Source of the DNA: Enterococcus dongliensis
GTDB lineage: Bacteria > Bacillota > Bacilli > Lactobacillales > Enterococcaceae
DNA length: 64,000 bases
Reading direction: 5' to 3'
Assembly (NCBI RefSeq): GCF_005405225.1
Contig: NZ_BJDQ01000001.1
Coordinates: forward strand, 149,046-213,045
This document shows positions 40,749-49,324 of this stretch, in pieces (within the stretch, counting starts at the first letter, position 1; each line of letters begins with the position of its first letter). Position numbers and translations under genes: made by a program. The notes under the pieces are model-generated. The model made no database searches, had not been told where the DNA came from, and saw nothing but the letters and a program-made list of their open reading frames with translations.

Positions 40749-41990
40749 ATGGATTATAAAGCATTGGATCCCGAACTATGGGGAGCAATTGAACACGAGG
40801 CAGAACGACAAGAACAAAACATTGAATTAATTGCTTCAGAAAATATTGTGTCAGAAGCTGTACAAATGGCACAAGGGAGCGTTTTAACGAATAAATATGC
40901 GGAAGGCTATCCCGGTCGACGTTATTATGGGGGCTGTGAATTTATTGATGTCGTAGAAAATTTGGCGATTGATCGCGCCAAAGAATTATTTGATGCAAAA
41001 TTTGCCAATGTGCAAGCTCACTCAGGCTCACAGGCCAATCAAGCAACCTATTTCTCATTGATCCAACCCGGTGATACAGTTTTAGGAATGGATTTGTCAG
41101 CAGGAGGACATTTGACGCATGGCTCACCAGTCAATGTCAGCGGAAAGTTGTATAACTTTGTCAGCTATGGTGTAGATCCGCATACAGAGACAATCGATTA
41201 TGAAGTCGTTCGTATTCTAGCACGAAAACATCAGCCTAAATTGATTGTAGCAGGCGCAAGTGCTTATAGTCGGACGATTGATTTTGCACGTTTTCGAGAA
41301 ATTGCCGATGAGATTGGGGCAAAACTAATGGTTGATATGGCTCATATTGCCGGATTAGTTGCAACGGGTCTTCATCCTAACCCAGTGCCTTATGCAGATA
41401 TCGTTACGTCAACTACACATAAGACATTGCGTGGGCCACGAGGTGGATTGATTTTAACCAATGATGCGGAATTAGCGAAAAAAATCAACAGCGCTGTTTT
41501 CCCTGGTTTGCAGGGAGGGCCGTTGGAACATGTAATTGCAGCCAAAGCGGTGGCATTTAAAGAAGCTTTAGCACCAGAATTTAAGAGCTATAGTGAACAA
41601 GTATTAAAAAATGTACAAGCAATGGTAAAAGTTTTCAATCAAGCGCCAGAAACCAGAGTAATCTCAGGCGGTAGCGATAATCACTTATTGTTGATTGAAG
41701 TAACTGGTTTTGATCTTACAGGTCGTGCAGCAGAAGAATTACTAGACAGCGTGCACATCACCGTCAATAAAAATTCTATTCCTTTTGAATCAAAAAGCTT
41801 CAAAGAAACTAGCGGCATTCGTATTGGAACAGCGGCCATTACTAGCCGTGGATTTAACGAAGAAGCTGCAAAACAAGTTGCTGAATTAATCGTTAAAACG
41901 TTACGTGCTAATGGTGACGAAGAAAAATTAGTAGAGCTTCGCAAGGCTGCATTAGAATTAACAAAATCTCACCCAATTCACTCACATTAG
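40749..41990 (+). CDS. glyA: Serine hydroxymethyltransferase
   Basis: A 413-residue PLP enzyme that converts serine to glycine and methylene-tetrahydrofolate. The family is plain from [26 protein letters not shown], and the PLP lysine in [17 protein letters not shown] 40749 follows GAAAGGTGG; a TATACT box lies near 40716. upp follows closely, as usual in Firmicutes. Confidence 0.97.
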   Translation: MDYKALDPELWGAIEHEAERQEQNIELIASENIVSEAVQMAQGSVLTNKYAEGYPGRRYYGGCEFIDVVENLAIDRAKELFDAKFANVQAHSGSQANQATYFSLIQPGDTVLGMDLSAGGHLTHGSPVNVSGKLYNFVSYGVDPHTETIDYEVVRILARKHQPKLIVAGASAYSRTIDFARFREIADEIGAKLMVDMAHIAGLVATGLHPNPVPYADIVTSTTHKTLRGPRGGLILTNDAELAKKINSAVFPGLQGGPLEHVIAAKAVAFKEALAPEFKSYSEQVLKNVQAMVKVFNQAPETRVISGGSDNHLLLIEVTGFDLTGRAAEELLDSVHITVNKNSIPFESKSFKETSGIRIGTAAITSRGFNEEAAKQVAELIVKTLRANGDEEKLVELRKAALELTKSHPIHSH

Positions 41991-42054
41991 ACTAGTTTTC
42001 TGATAGTAGTTGTCATATAATTAGGAGAAATGCAGAATAAAGGAGCAATTTAAT

Positions 42055-42684
42055 ATGGGCAAGTTTCAAGTAATTGATCATCCATTGATCCAACACAAAT
42101 TAACGATTATTCGTGATAAAAACTGCGGAACGAAAGTTTTTCGTGAAGTAGTCAATGAAATCGCGATGTTGATGGCGTATGAAGTTTCTCGTGATATGCC
42201 GCTAGAAGAAGTAGAGATCGAAACACCGATTACAGTATCTACTCAAAAAACATTATCAGGGAAAAAAGTTGCAATCGTACCAATCTTGCGTGCAGGAATC
42301 GGTATGGTGGATGGTATTTTAGAATTGATCCCAGCAGCGAAAGTGGGACATATCGGTATGTTTCGTGATGAAGAGACCTTTGAACCACATGAATACTTCT
42401 TCAAGATGCCAGAAGACATCGACAGCCGTCAATTGTTCATCGTTGATCCAATGTTAGCTACTGGTGGCTCTGCAATCATGGCGATTGATTCATTGAAAAA
42501 ACGCGGGGCATCAAATATGAAATTTGTTTGTTTAGTCGCTGCACCTGAAGGCGTAAAACTTTTACAAGAAGCACATCCTGATGTAGATATTTATACAGCT
42601 GCATTAGATGATAAATTAAATGAACAAGGCTACATCGTTCCTGGTTTGGGCGATGCAGGAGACCGTTTATTCGGAACAAAATAA
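42055..42684 (+). CDS. upp: Uracil phosphoribosyltransferase
   Basis: A 209-residue enzyme that joins uracil to PRPP to give UMP. It has the PRPP loop [11 protein letters not shown] and the uracil site near the C-terminus, [16 protein letters not shown] 42055 follows AAAGGAG. A terminator comes directly after the stop. Confidence 0.97.
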   Translation: MGKFQVIDHPLIQHKLTIIRDKNCGTKVFREVVNEIAMLMAYEVSRDMPLEEVEIETPITVSTQKTLSGKKVAIVPILRAGIGMVDGILELIPAAKVGHIGMFRDEETFEPHEYFFKMPEDIDSRQLFIVDPMLATGGSAIMAIDSLKKRGASNMKFVCLVAAPEGVKLLQEAHPDVDIYTAALDDKLNEQGYIVPGLGDAGDRLFGTK

Positions 42685-42718
42685 AAAAAAGCGAGCCGCT
42701 TAAACGGTTCGCTTTTTT
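42684..42718. terminator. Bidirectional terminator after upp
   Basis: GCGAGCCG pairs with CGGTTCGC around a 6-base loop, with A and T runs on both sides; it lies between convergent genes. Confidence 0.9.
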
Positions 42719-42727
42719 CGTATAAAA

Positions 42728-42964
42728 CTAAATGATTTTCATTTGTTTATAGTTGATGACGACGACACCATTGGATTGATTAATCAAGTCTCCATTGTCT
42801 TGTTTTTCATCAATTTCAATGACTGCCGCGTTTTTCAATTGTTTAGCAACGACCCCGGTTTGGGCTTCGCCACGAATAGTGAACATAACGTGTGTCTTTA
42901 CGGGGAATTTTTTCCCAGCTTCGGAAGGATCAACGTGTGCCTCTATTTTGCCAAATGTAGCCAT
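42728..42964 (-). CDS. Small DUF2187-like protein
   Basis: A 78-residue soluble protein. The C-terminal half, GEAQTGVVAKQLKNAAVIEI and the closing VVINYKQMKII, resembles the KOW-like DUF2187 group (YkvS in Bacillus). ATG 42964 follows GGAGG. It is the last chromosomal gene before the prophage. Function unknown. Confidence 0.75.
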   Translation of the reverse strand: MATFGKIEAHVDPSEAGKKFPVKTHVMFTIRGEAQTGVVAKQLKNAAVIEIDEKQDNGDLINQSNGVVVINYKQMKII

Positions 42965-43098
42965 CTGTTTCGAACGCCTCCTTTTATCACATAGTTTATT
43001 TTAACATATTTTCAACTTTTTTTCATGTAATCGCTTTTTAAGAAGAATCTTACTTTACTTTTTCGTAAAAGTTTTCTATAATTTCTCTTGTACTAATT

Positions 43099-43171
43099 GC
43101 CAGCTTAGCTCAGTTGGTAGAGCAACGCACTCGTAACGCGTAGGTCACAGGTTCAAATCCTGCAGCTGGCA
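43099..43171 (+). tRNA. tRNA-Thr (anticodon CGT), prophage target
   Basis: A 73-base cloverleaf with acceptor GCCAGCT/AGCTGGC, D arm GCTC/GAGC, anticodon stem ACGCA/CGCGT with one mismatch, and loop CTCGTAA giving anticodon CGT. The T stem has one A-C mismatch. Its 3' end faces a phage integrase 75 bases on, so it is the likely attachment site. Confidence 0.94.
43130..43171 (+). other. Probable attL core within the tRNA 3' half
   Basis: Tyrosine-integrase phages commonly recombine at the 3' end of a tRNA and rebuild it. The leftward integrase gene sits directly beyond this tRNA. The exact core cannot be set because attR is outside the window. Confidence 0.5.
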
Positions 43172-43180
43172 TTTAAACTA

Positions 43181-43218
43181 AAAGACAAACCTTGATACAA
43201 TAAGGTTTGTCTTTCTTT
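43181..43218. terminator. Terminator between tRNA-Thr and integrase
   Basis: AAAGACAAACCTT pairs with AAGGTTTGTCTTT, followed by CTTTTT. It can stop the tRNA transcript and, on the other strand, the integrase transcript. Confidence 0.85.
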
Positions 43219-43245
43219 TTGTGCCAAACGTGTGCCAAATCACTT

Positions 43246-44382
43246 TTAACTTTTATAAATATCATCAAAGATGGACTTAATATGTTCATCTTCCCTTTCT
43301 TCAAGTTCTTTTACCGCATGACTATAGACTTCCATTGTGACGGCTAAATTCTTGTGTCCTAGGTGTTTTGAGACAGCCATAATATTAACACCCTTGAATA
43401 TCAAAACAGATGCGTGAGTGTGCCTTAAACCATGCATGGTGAGCGGAGTGTCAATTTCTAATTGTCTTAGAAGTTCCTTCAGCTTTTTGTTCGCAGCGTT
43501 GTTTGATATCAATCCTTCTTTTGCGTTGTAGAACACAAAATCATGCTTGGGTTTAATTTCCATTTTCTGAAACAGTTTTCTTTGTTCACTTTTGAATGAT
43601 TGCATTATTTTTGATGTTTCAGCATCCAAAGGTACTTTTCGAACAGACTGCTCATTTTTAGTTGGTACAAAATCTTGAGTCTCAGTGTAATCCCAAGCAC
43701 GATCTACGAAGATCGTTCCTTTGTCTAAATCAACATGGTCCCATGTTAAACCTAGAAGTTCTCCAAAACGTAACCCAGTAGCGGCGGCAACGACAATCAT
43801 GAATCGAGAAGCAAAATGAGGATCGAGCCGTTCTTTCGCAAGGTTAACCAATGATTCAAACTCTGAAAAATTTAAAAATTTATCCTGCTCGTCTACACTG
43901 GGAGCCTCTCCTTTGATCACGGCTCCTTTAGTGAAGTCATACGGAATAACTCCTTCGTCTATAACATTTCTCAAGCTCGCCTTGATCTGAGTGTTTAAAC
44001 GTTCAACGGTCGCATCGGCGTGTACTTTAGAAAACTCATTTATTTTTTCTTGATAATGAGTCCTTGATATTTTTTTAATCGTGTCATCTGTAAAATACTT
44101 CTCGATGTTCATTAATGTGTTCTTGTATTTTCTAAAGGTAACATCAGAAACTTTTCCTTTTTTATACACGTTCATCCATTGCTCAAAATGATCAGAAAGT
44201 AGGATATCTTTACTTGTAACTTTTAGACCTTTTGCGAGACTCGCCTCAATTTCTCCAGCTTCAGCAATAGCGTCTCCTTTTTTTGCAAAGCCACTTTTTC
44301 TAAGCTTTTTATATTTCCCGTTCTCGTCTTTATACGATATTTCGTATTGCCAAGTTTTGCCACGTTTTACAAATCTAGCCAA
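43246..44382 (-). CDS. int: Prophage tyrosine integrase
   Basis: A 378-residue tyrosine recombinase that inserts and excises the prophage. It has an N-terminal arm-binding domain (MARFVKRGKTWQYEISYK), a core-binding helical domain (about 60-160) and the catalytic domain with the first Arg in ATGLRFGELLG, HGLRHTHAS, and the Tyr nucleophile in TMEVYSHAV. I start it at TTG 44382, 8 bases after AGAGAG; TTG 44391 is too close. It lies next to tRNA-Thr. Confidence 0.95.
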   Translation of the reverse strand: MARFVKRGKTWQYEISYKDENGKYKKLRKSGFAKKGDAIAEAGEIEASLAKGLKVTSKDILLSDHFEQWMNVYKKGKVSDVTFRKYKNTLMNIEKYFTDDTIKKISRTHYQEKINEFSKVHADATVERLNTQIKASLRNVIDEGVIPYDFTKGAVIKGEAPSVDEQDKFLNFSEFESLVNLAKERLDPHFASRFMIVVAAATGLRFGELLGLTWDHVDLDKGTIFVDRAWDYTETQDFVPTKNEQSVRKVPLDAETSKIMQSFKSEQRKLFQKMEIKPKHDFVFYNAKEGLISNNAANKKLKELLRQLEIDTPLTMHGLRHTHASVLIFKGVNIMAVSKHLGHKNLAVTMEVYSHAVKELEEREDEHIKSIFDDIYKS

Positions 44383-44498
44383 TTGAATCAACTCTCTTTC
44401 TTTGATACAATAGGCACAGTTAAATAAGCCTATTGTTATAGGTAATATTTATGTGATCACGTCGTTCAAACTTTGCAGGGGAGAGCGACGTGTATTTT

Positions 44499-44810
44499 TT
44501 ATTCAAATTCAACTTCAGAAGCTCCTTCGTTAAATCCTTCCAAAAATTCGTTTTTTTCCATAAAGTCTAACCAAATTTGTTTTCCGTTATATTTAGGAAC
44601 GCCCTCATGTGCTTTGATTTGATCGTATGCTGCAGTTGCTACGTTATTCCACATGCCTTGTATTGCTTTTTCCACTTTTCGATCGTTCCATTTACTTTTT
44701 CCAGAACGATTTTTGTTTTTCATAAGCTGAAACTCCGTAGCTTTCTCAATAAAAATAGGATACCCGCTCGCATTTTCTTCTAACCATTCTTTAAATTCTT
44801 GATATAACAT
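44499..44810 (-). CDS. Hypothetical prophage protein
   Basis: A 103-residue acidic, soluble protein that I do not recognise. It lies in the lysogeny strand between the protease-like gene and integrase, starts at ATG 44810 behind AAAAGGAG, and ends in ASEVEFE. Accessory genes in this place often give host-range or superinfection traits, but nothing in the sequence shows that. Confidence 0.72.
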   Translation of the reverse strand: MLYQEFKEWLEENASGYPIFIEKATEFQLMKNKNRSGKSKWNDRKVEKAIQGMWNNVATAAYDQIKAHEGVPKYNGKQIWLDFMEKNEFLEGFNEGASEVEFE

Positions 44811-44846
44811 AAAAAAACTCCTTTTTTACGAATGTATGTTCGTTTT

Positions 44847-45275
44847 TTATTTAAAAAATATATTGCCGGATTTAGCTCCGACGAGATATCGTGTCATAAA
44901 TTCTTTAACCATTGGTTCGTATTTTGTTTCAATTTCATAACTTTCTAAAAAGTTTATGTAATTGAATGAACTGGGTTCAAAATCAGGTTCGTTAAGTTTA
45001 GCTTCTAATACTTTTTCAATCATGAACTCCTCTGCTTCATTTTCCATTTGAGAATGAAGCGAAAAAGCCAGATTGTATAGTTTATAGTCGTTTCTCTGCT
45101 TAGCTAGATGCCCCAATTCATGCAATAAGTCTTTTTGCTGTTGCCATTCAGGATTGTGCGAATTGATTACTATTAGATTTAAGTTTGGGAAGCAATAAGC
45201 ATCCTTTTTAAGTTCATGATCGTACACAACCGTTACTTGTAATATTTCGATAAACTTTTTAATAAAACTGTCCAT
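44847..45275 (-). CDS. ImmA/IrrE family metallo-endopeptidase
   Basis: A 142-residue zinc protease with the HExxH motif in LLHELGHLAKQ near residue 92. In ICEBs1 the ImmA protease cleaves the neighbouring repressor ImmR to start excision. Here it lies 11 bases after an XRE repressor gene on the same strand, so it probably plays that role. The third zinc ligand is probably the Glu in MENEAEEFMIEK. Confidence 0.92.
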   Translation of the reverse strand: MDSFIKKFIEILQVTVVYDHELKKDAYCFPNLNLIVINSHNPEWQQQKDLLHELGHLAKQRNDYKLYNLAFSLHSQMENEAEEFMIEKVLEAKLNEPDFEPSSFNYINFLESYEIETKYEPMVKEFMTRYLVGAKSGNIFFK

Positions 45276-45286
45276 CCAACCACCGC

Positions 45287-45634
45287 CTAATTTTTTCCGT
45301 CTAAATATGCTTCGATAATACGAGTAAGCGTGGGAATATCATCAGCATCGATTTCTTTCCCATCTTTGCCCATAGCAGATTCCAAAGCTTCTTTTATTGT
45401 TAACTTTCTTTGCTCGGGAGAAAGGCCAGCATATTGGTTGTCAGTTCTGCCTAAAAGGTAGTCAAGACTAGTGTTGAAATAGTCTGCAACTTTTTTCAAT
45501 CTTTCAGTATTAGGAATTCTTTTTTTCCATTGATAGATTGTGTTGCTAGGCAAGTCTAAATTATCTTCTAATTGAGATACAGTAATACCTCTTGATTTAC
45601 AAAGTAACTTTATTCTTTCTAGTAAAATTTCCAT
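45287..45634 (-). CDS. XRE-family phage repressor (CI-like)
   Basis: A 115-residue repressor with an N-terminal helix-turn-helix (about 8-62; DLPSNTIYQWKKRIPNTERL) and a short C-terminal oligomerisation tail. It has no peptidase domain, so release probably needs the ImmA/IrrE partner. It faces the Cro-like gene across the operator region at 45671-45904, the classic lysogeny switch arrangement. ATG 45634 follows AAAGGTGA. Confidence 0.92.
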   Translation of the reverse strand: MEILLERIKLLCKSRGITVSQLEDNLDLPSNTIYQWKKRIPNTERLKKVADYFNTSLDYLLGRTDNQYAGLSPEQRKLTIKEALESAMGKDGKEIDADDIPTLTRIIEAYLDGKN

Positions 45635-45670
45635 CTGGAATCACCTTTTTCCGCAACGAAAAAACAAATG

Positions 45671-45904
45671 CTAACAAAAATATTAGTTTTTGGTTGACAA
45701 CTAATAAAATTATTAGTATTATAAATCCGTAAGCTAATTCAATACGCTAATGAGCAATAAGAAAGACACCTATCAAAATAAACAATTCGAGGTCGGCAAA
45801 CTTAGAACGTTAATTTATAGGGGGAGTTCTATGCTTATTTAACTATGACTTTATACTAATACAATCGTTAGTCCGTGTCAATAAATATTAGCTAATTTTA
45901 TTAG
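45671..45904. promoter_or_regulatory. Lysogeny switch region with repeated operators
   Basis: A repeated 16-bp near-palindrome CTAA-N8-TTAG occurs at 45671-45686, 45701-45716 (perfect: CTAATAAAATTATTAG) and 45856-45871, plus a 13-bp version, CTAATTTTATTAG, at 45892-45904. The first two are 30 bp apart; the second fills the spacer of the rightward promoter. They are the probable sites of the repressor and Cro-like protein. Confidence 0.82.
45694..45722 (+). promoter_or_regulatory. Rightward early promoter
   Basis: TTGACA (45694-45699) and TATTAT (45717-45722) with a 17-base spacer made up of an operator palindrome. It drives the early operon when the repressor is lost. Confidence 0.85.
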
Positions 45905-45937
45905 CTTACAAAAATATGGAAGGAGAGTGATTTTTTT

Positions 45938-46120
45938 ATGTCTCAAGATTTAATTACAAAAATCAAAATCGCATTAGTGAAAAAAGGGAAAAATCAAGCT
46001 TGGCTGGCTGAACAGTTAGGGATTTCTACTGCGTATATGTCCGACATAATGAACGGCAAAAGAAGCCCACAAGCGAAAATTGAAGAGATCAAAGCGGCTT
46101 TAGATTTGGATAAGGGGTAA
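45938..46120 (+). CDS. Cro-like XRE regulator
   Basis: A 60-residue single helix-turn-helix protein (NQAWLAEQLGISTAYMSDIM). It is the first early gene after the operator region and behind GGAGAG. It probably opposes the repressor at the shared operators, as Cro does. Confidence 0.85.
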   Translation: MSQDLITKIKIALVKKGKNQAWLAEQLGISTAYMSDIMNGKRSPQAKIEEIKAALDLDKG

Positions 46121-46124
46121 TGAG

Positions 46125-46457
46125 ATGGCTGAACAACAGATAGAGGCAAAAGTAACAATTGAAATATCTGATAACTTAGTCCTGATTGAAAAGGTTCGAT
46201 TGAGAGAGCTAGAAGAAAAAGAATTCGCCGGTCAAACTTTTACGATGAAAGATTTTGTTTCTAGATCTAATCGCTCATCTGTTTGGCTGCGAAACAAAAT
46301 TTTGAACAATCCTAAGTTGATTAAGAAGTTAGATGTTGAAAATGGTGGCTGGGTTTATTATCCCTATTCACAAAGTGATCGTTGGCTTTTCAAGCCTCAA
46401 GGGATGATCGATTTTATTGACAACGAACTTTGGAAATATCTAGGAGGTAAACGATGA
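46125..46457 (+). CDS. DUF771-like prophage protein
   Basis: A 110-residue protein starting MAEQQIEAKVTIEISDNLVLIEKVRLRELEE, of which IEISDNLVLIEKVRLRELE fits the phage DUF771 family. The middle, TMKDFVSRSNRSSVWLRNKI, looks like a helix-turn-helix, so it may bind DNA. It follows the Cro-like gene by 4 bases and overlaps the next start as ATGA. Confidence 0.78.
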   Translation: MAEQQIEAKVTIEISDNLVLIEKVRLRELEEKEFAGQTFTMKDFVSRSNRSSVWLRNKILNNPKLIKKLDVENGGWVYYPYSQSDRWLFKPQGMIDFIDNELWKYLGGKR

Positions 46458-46633
46458 AAAAACTTTATTGGCTGCGTCGACTATTCGCTTTGACAGTGAT
46501 GTTTATCATCGGAGCAGCGTCAACTGGAACCATACCGACATGGATCAAAATTCTATTAGTAGTTAGTGTTGTAGGCTATATCTTGCTATCTGAGGAATTT
46601 GAGTTTGATGCCAAAAAGATAGAAACGAGGTGA
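46454..46633 (+). CDS. Small two-helix membrane protein (59 aa)
   Basis: A 59-residue frame from ATG 46454 (behind AGGAGG) with two hydrophobic segments (about 11-20 and 27-44) and a charged C-terminus. It overlaps both neighbours by 4 bases or fewer in tight operon style. Function unknown; small phage membrane proteins sometimes give superinfection exclusion. Confidence 0.75.
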   Translation: MKKLYWLRRLFALTVMFIIGAASTGTIPTWIKILLVVSVVGYILLSEEFEFDAKKIETR

Positions 46634-46638
46634 TCGCG

Positions 46639-47448
46639 TTGAAAAACTGGACTACTAAGGAAATCCAATACCTCAAAAAGAATGCGCTACTTGCTGAAAC
46701 TAACGTTGTTCTAAATATCGACCAGTTAGCAAAAAAGCTAGGCCGATCTGCTAAATCCGTAGATGTAAAAATCTATAAGTTGCGAAGAGATGGTCAGTTC
46801 CCGCCAACTGATTTTAGCAAAGCATTTGATCCTAAAGGAAGAAATTTTACTGACCAAGAAGACAAAAGAATCATCGCCATGTACAAAAAAGGCGCAACCT
46901 ATAAAGAAATTGGTATAAGCCTTGATCGTTCAGAACAATCCATCGGCGGTAGAATTATGAGACTTAAAAAGATAGGTAAGTTAAAACAACCAAAAAAACA
47001 ATGGTCACAAGATCAAGTAAATATTTTACTAGCAAATATCAGATTTGATGAAAATGGGTTCTGTTGTAATCATGTTGAGCTTGCTAGATTGTGTAACCGT
47101 ACTTTTGAACAGGTGAATAGAAAACTAAATGACCTAAGAAAAAAAGGTGTAATCACCGTAATGCCTGATCGAAGTAAAACAAGCGTTAAATCCAAGGAAG
47201 CTATGAATCGTTTCAACGAAGCACGCTTTGCACACATTCCTAAGAAAAAGGAGGATGTTCTTATGACAGGATCTACAGAGAAGCCGGCAGATATTTCTAT
47301 CGAGTCGAAACAAGTTAGCTTGATTTTAACCACCGTTATTGTTAGCGGTCAGCGAACAGATCAATACTTCACACAAGATGGGGAATTGATTGCAACAAAA
47401 AAAGAGCCTACCTCGGGGGCAACCGAGATAGACCAAAAATATAACTAA
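46639..47448 (+). CDS. Myb/SANT-like multi-domain DNA-binding protein
   Basis: A 269-residue protein with three related helix-turn-helix units: NWTTKEIQYLKKN...LGRSAKSVDVKI (start), NFTDQEDKRIIAMYKKG...RSEQSIGGRI (about 75-115) and WSQDQVNILLANI...RTFEQVNRKLN (about 118-165). Spaced Trp/Phe residues fit Myb/SANT repeats. The C-terminal 100 residues are unlike these and may bind a partner. Start TTG 46639 follows GAGGTGA. It is probably an early regulator. Confidence 0.78.
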   Translation: MKNWTTKEIQYLKKNALLAETNVVLNIDQLAKKLGRSAKSVDVKIYKLRRDGQFPPTDFSKAFDPKGRNFTDQEDKRIIAMYKKGATYKEIGISLDRSEQSIGGRIMRLKKIGKLKQPKKQWSQDQVNILLANIRFDENGFCCNHVELARLCNRTFEQVNRKLNDLRKKGVITVMPDRSKTSVKSKEAMNRFNEARFAHIPKKKEDVLMTGSTEKPADISIESKQVSLILTTVIVSGQRTDQYFTQDGELIATKKEPTSGATEIDQKYN

Positions 47449-47468
47449 CTACAAGGAGAGTTTAACAT

Positions 47469-47690
47469 ATGAAGAAAATGACTGAAAGAGTAAAAGAATT
47501 TGAATTATCAATTGATGTAGAAGCGGAAAAGTTACTTGATGAACTAAAAAAGGAATGTATAACTTACGGTGAAATCATTAAAGCTTTGGATGTGAACTAT
47601 GGTGATGCTGCGTACAATTTTGTTATTGCTAAGGCAAGAGTATCGCTGAAAAAAGAAATCAGTGAGATTCCGATTAAGGAAAATCACTGA
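47469..47690 (+). CDS. Hypothetical early protein (73 aa)
   Basis: A 73-residue charged, helical protein behind AAGGAGAG. Its last codons overlap a hairpin (47657-47692) that acts as terminator for the next, minus-strand, gene. Function unknown. Confidence 0.75.
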   Translation: MKKMTERVKEFELSIDVEAEKLLDELKKECITYGEIIKALDVNYGDAAYNFVIAKARVSLKKEISEIPIKENH

Positions 47691-47692
47691 TT
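47649..47692 (-). terminator. Terminator of the minus-strand gene inside the early operon
   Basis: On the minus strand AATCAGTGA (47692-47684) pairs with TCACTGATT (47665-47657) and is followed by TCTTTTTTC. On the plus strand there is no T-run, so the early operon can read through. Confidence 0.8.
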
Positions 47693-47698
47693 ACTCGG

Positions 47699-47974
47699 TT
47701 ACATTTCTTCAATCTTTACAACTAATTTTGAGTTGAAATAGATATCTGGTTTTTCAACATCGAAAAAGAATTCTGAATTAGCTAATAATTCAAGAAAACT
47801 TGGAAACAAACCATTGTGATGATGAGACCATAATGAATAATTTTCTGATAATGATGGACTGTTATGGGCTGGAGTCACAGCGTTGTCTTGTCGGAACGAA
47901 ACAGTCGTAAACATTTGATCTTCATGAAATATTTCTGTAGATCCATCAGCAAAGAAAACTTTAATTTCTGGCAT
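47699..47974 (-). CDS. Counter-oriented small prophage gene (91 aa)
   Basis: A 91-residue protein of unknown function on the strand opposite to the early operon. It has one of the strongest ribosome sites in the window (GAGGAGGTGA) before ATG 47974, its own extended -10 box and its own terminator. The sequence starts MPEIKVFFADGSTEIF and is rich in Phe, His and Ser in the middle; no motif is recognised. Its own signals and position suggest expression apart from the lytic programme, like a moron gene. Confidence 0.8.
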   Translation of the reverse strand: MPEIKVFFADGSTEIFHEDQMFTTVSFRQDNAVTPAHNSPSLSENYSLWSHHHNGLFPSFLELLANSEFFFDVEKPDIYFNSKLVVKIEEM

Positions 47975-47995
47975 AAAATCACCTCCTCAAAGGAG

Positions 47996-48004
47996 AGTAT
48001 ATCA
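47996..48004 (-). promoter_or_regulatory. Extended -10 promoter of the 91-aa gene
   Basis: TGATATACT on the minus strand (48004-47996) is an extended -10 box. It would give a leader of only about 15 bases. No -35 hexamer is seen. Confidence 0.65.
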
Positions 48005-48022
48005 AAGGAGACTTAGAAAATA

Positions 48023-49324
48023 ATGATGAAAATTAACAAACTCGAAATTGAGAACGTCAAGCGAGTAAAAGCCGTCAAAATCGAACCAACAGCTAATGGC
48101 CTCACCATCGTCGGAGGTAATAACAATCAAGGCAAAACAAGCGTCCTTGATGCAATTGCTTGGGCGTTAGGCGGTAACAAGTACAAACCTAGCCAAGCAC
48201 ATCGTGAAGGATCTATGACGCCGCCACACCTGAGTATCACGATGAATAATGGACTAATCGTAGAACGTAAAGGGAAAAATTCCGATTTAAAAATTATTGA
48301 TCCAAGTGGTCAAAAGGGTGGTCAAAGCCTGCTGAATAGTTTTGTTGAAGAATTAGCCATTGATCTACCAAAATTTATGGAATCTTCTTCAAAAGAGAAA
48401 GCGAAAATCCTTTTACAAATTATTGGTGTTGGCGATCAGCTATTTGAATTGGAACGTGCCGAAACCGAAGAATACAACACACGTCACACAATCGGGCAAA
48501 TCAAAGATCAAAAAGAAAAGTTTGCCAAGGAGATGCAATATTTCCCTGATGCGCCAAAGGAGTTAGTCTCCATCCAAAAGCTAGTGAGTCAACAACAAGC
48601 TATCTTAGCTCGTAACGGAGAAAATCAGCGCAAAAGGCAACAGGTCAATGAAATTGGGCAACGTTTTGAAGTAGAACGTCAGCAAATTGAAAATTTACGC
48701 CAACAGCTGCTTGAATTAGAAACAAAGCATAATCAGACGTCATTAGACTTAGAAACGGCTCAGAAATCAGCGAAGGACCTTCAAGACGAGTCAACAGAAG
48801 AGTTAGAAAAGAACATTGCTGAAATCGATGAAATCAATCGTCGTGTCCGAGTCAACCTTGATAAGGACAAAGCGGAAGGGGATGCTGCAGAGTATCGGCT
48901 TCAGTATGATCAGTTAACTACGACCATTGATGAAATCCGTCAACAGAAAGCTGAACTGCTTGATAAGGCGGAATTACCATTACCAGGCTTATCTGTAAAA
49001 GAAGGCGAACTGATTTACAACGGTCAGCAATGGGACAACATGAGCGGTTCTGATCAGCTTAAAGTTTCCACTGCGATCGTTCGCAAACTGAAACCAGATT
49101 GCGGATTTATATTGCTGGATAAACTTGAACAAATGGATATGAAATCATTAGAAGAGTTTGGGCAGTGGCTAGAACAGGAAGGCTTACAAGCGATTGCCAC
49201 ACGGGTTTCTACTGGTGATGAATGCTCAATCATTATAGAGGATGGCTATGCAATCAAAAATGAAACAGGTGCATCAACGAATGAAGCACCAGCTACGCAA
49301 ACATGGAAAGGAGCAGCATTTTAA
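48023..49324 (+). CDS. SMC/RecN-like AAA ATPase (phage recombination)
   Basis: A 433-residue ATPase. The P-loop is GGNNNQGKTSVLDAIAW (residues about 32-48), followed by a long coiled-coil stretch (about 150-320) and a C-terminal ATPase half with SGSDQLKVS as signature-like segment and FILLDKLEQMD as Walker B. This split layout is that of small SMC/Rad50-type proteins found in phage recombination modules. It overlaps the Sak4-like gene by one base, so they are translated together. Confidence 0.85.
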   Translation: MMKINKLEIENVKRVKAVKIEPTANGLTIVGGNNNQGKTSVLDAIAWALGGNKYKPSQAHREGSMTPPHLSITMNNGLIVERKGKNSDLKIIDPSGQKGGQSLLNSFVEELAIDLPKFMESSSKEKAKILLQIIGVGDQLFELERAETEEYNTRHTIGQIKDQKEKFAKEMQYFPDAPKELVSIQKLVSQQQAILARNGENQRKRQQVNEIGQRFEVERQQIENLRQQLLELETKHNQTSLDLETAQKSAKDLQDESTEELEKNIAEIDEINRRVRVNLDKDKAEGDAAEYRLQYDQLTTTIDEIRQQKAELLDKAELPLPGLSVKEGELIYNGQQWDNMSGSDQLKVSTAIVRKLKPDCGFILLDKLEQMDMKSLEEFGQWLEQEGLQAIATRVSTGDECSIIIEDGYAIKNETGASTNEAPATQTWKGAAF

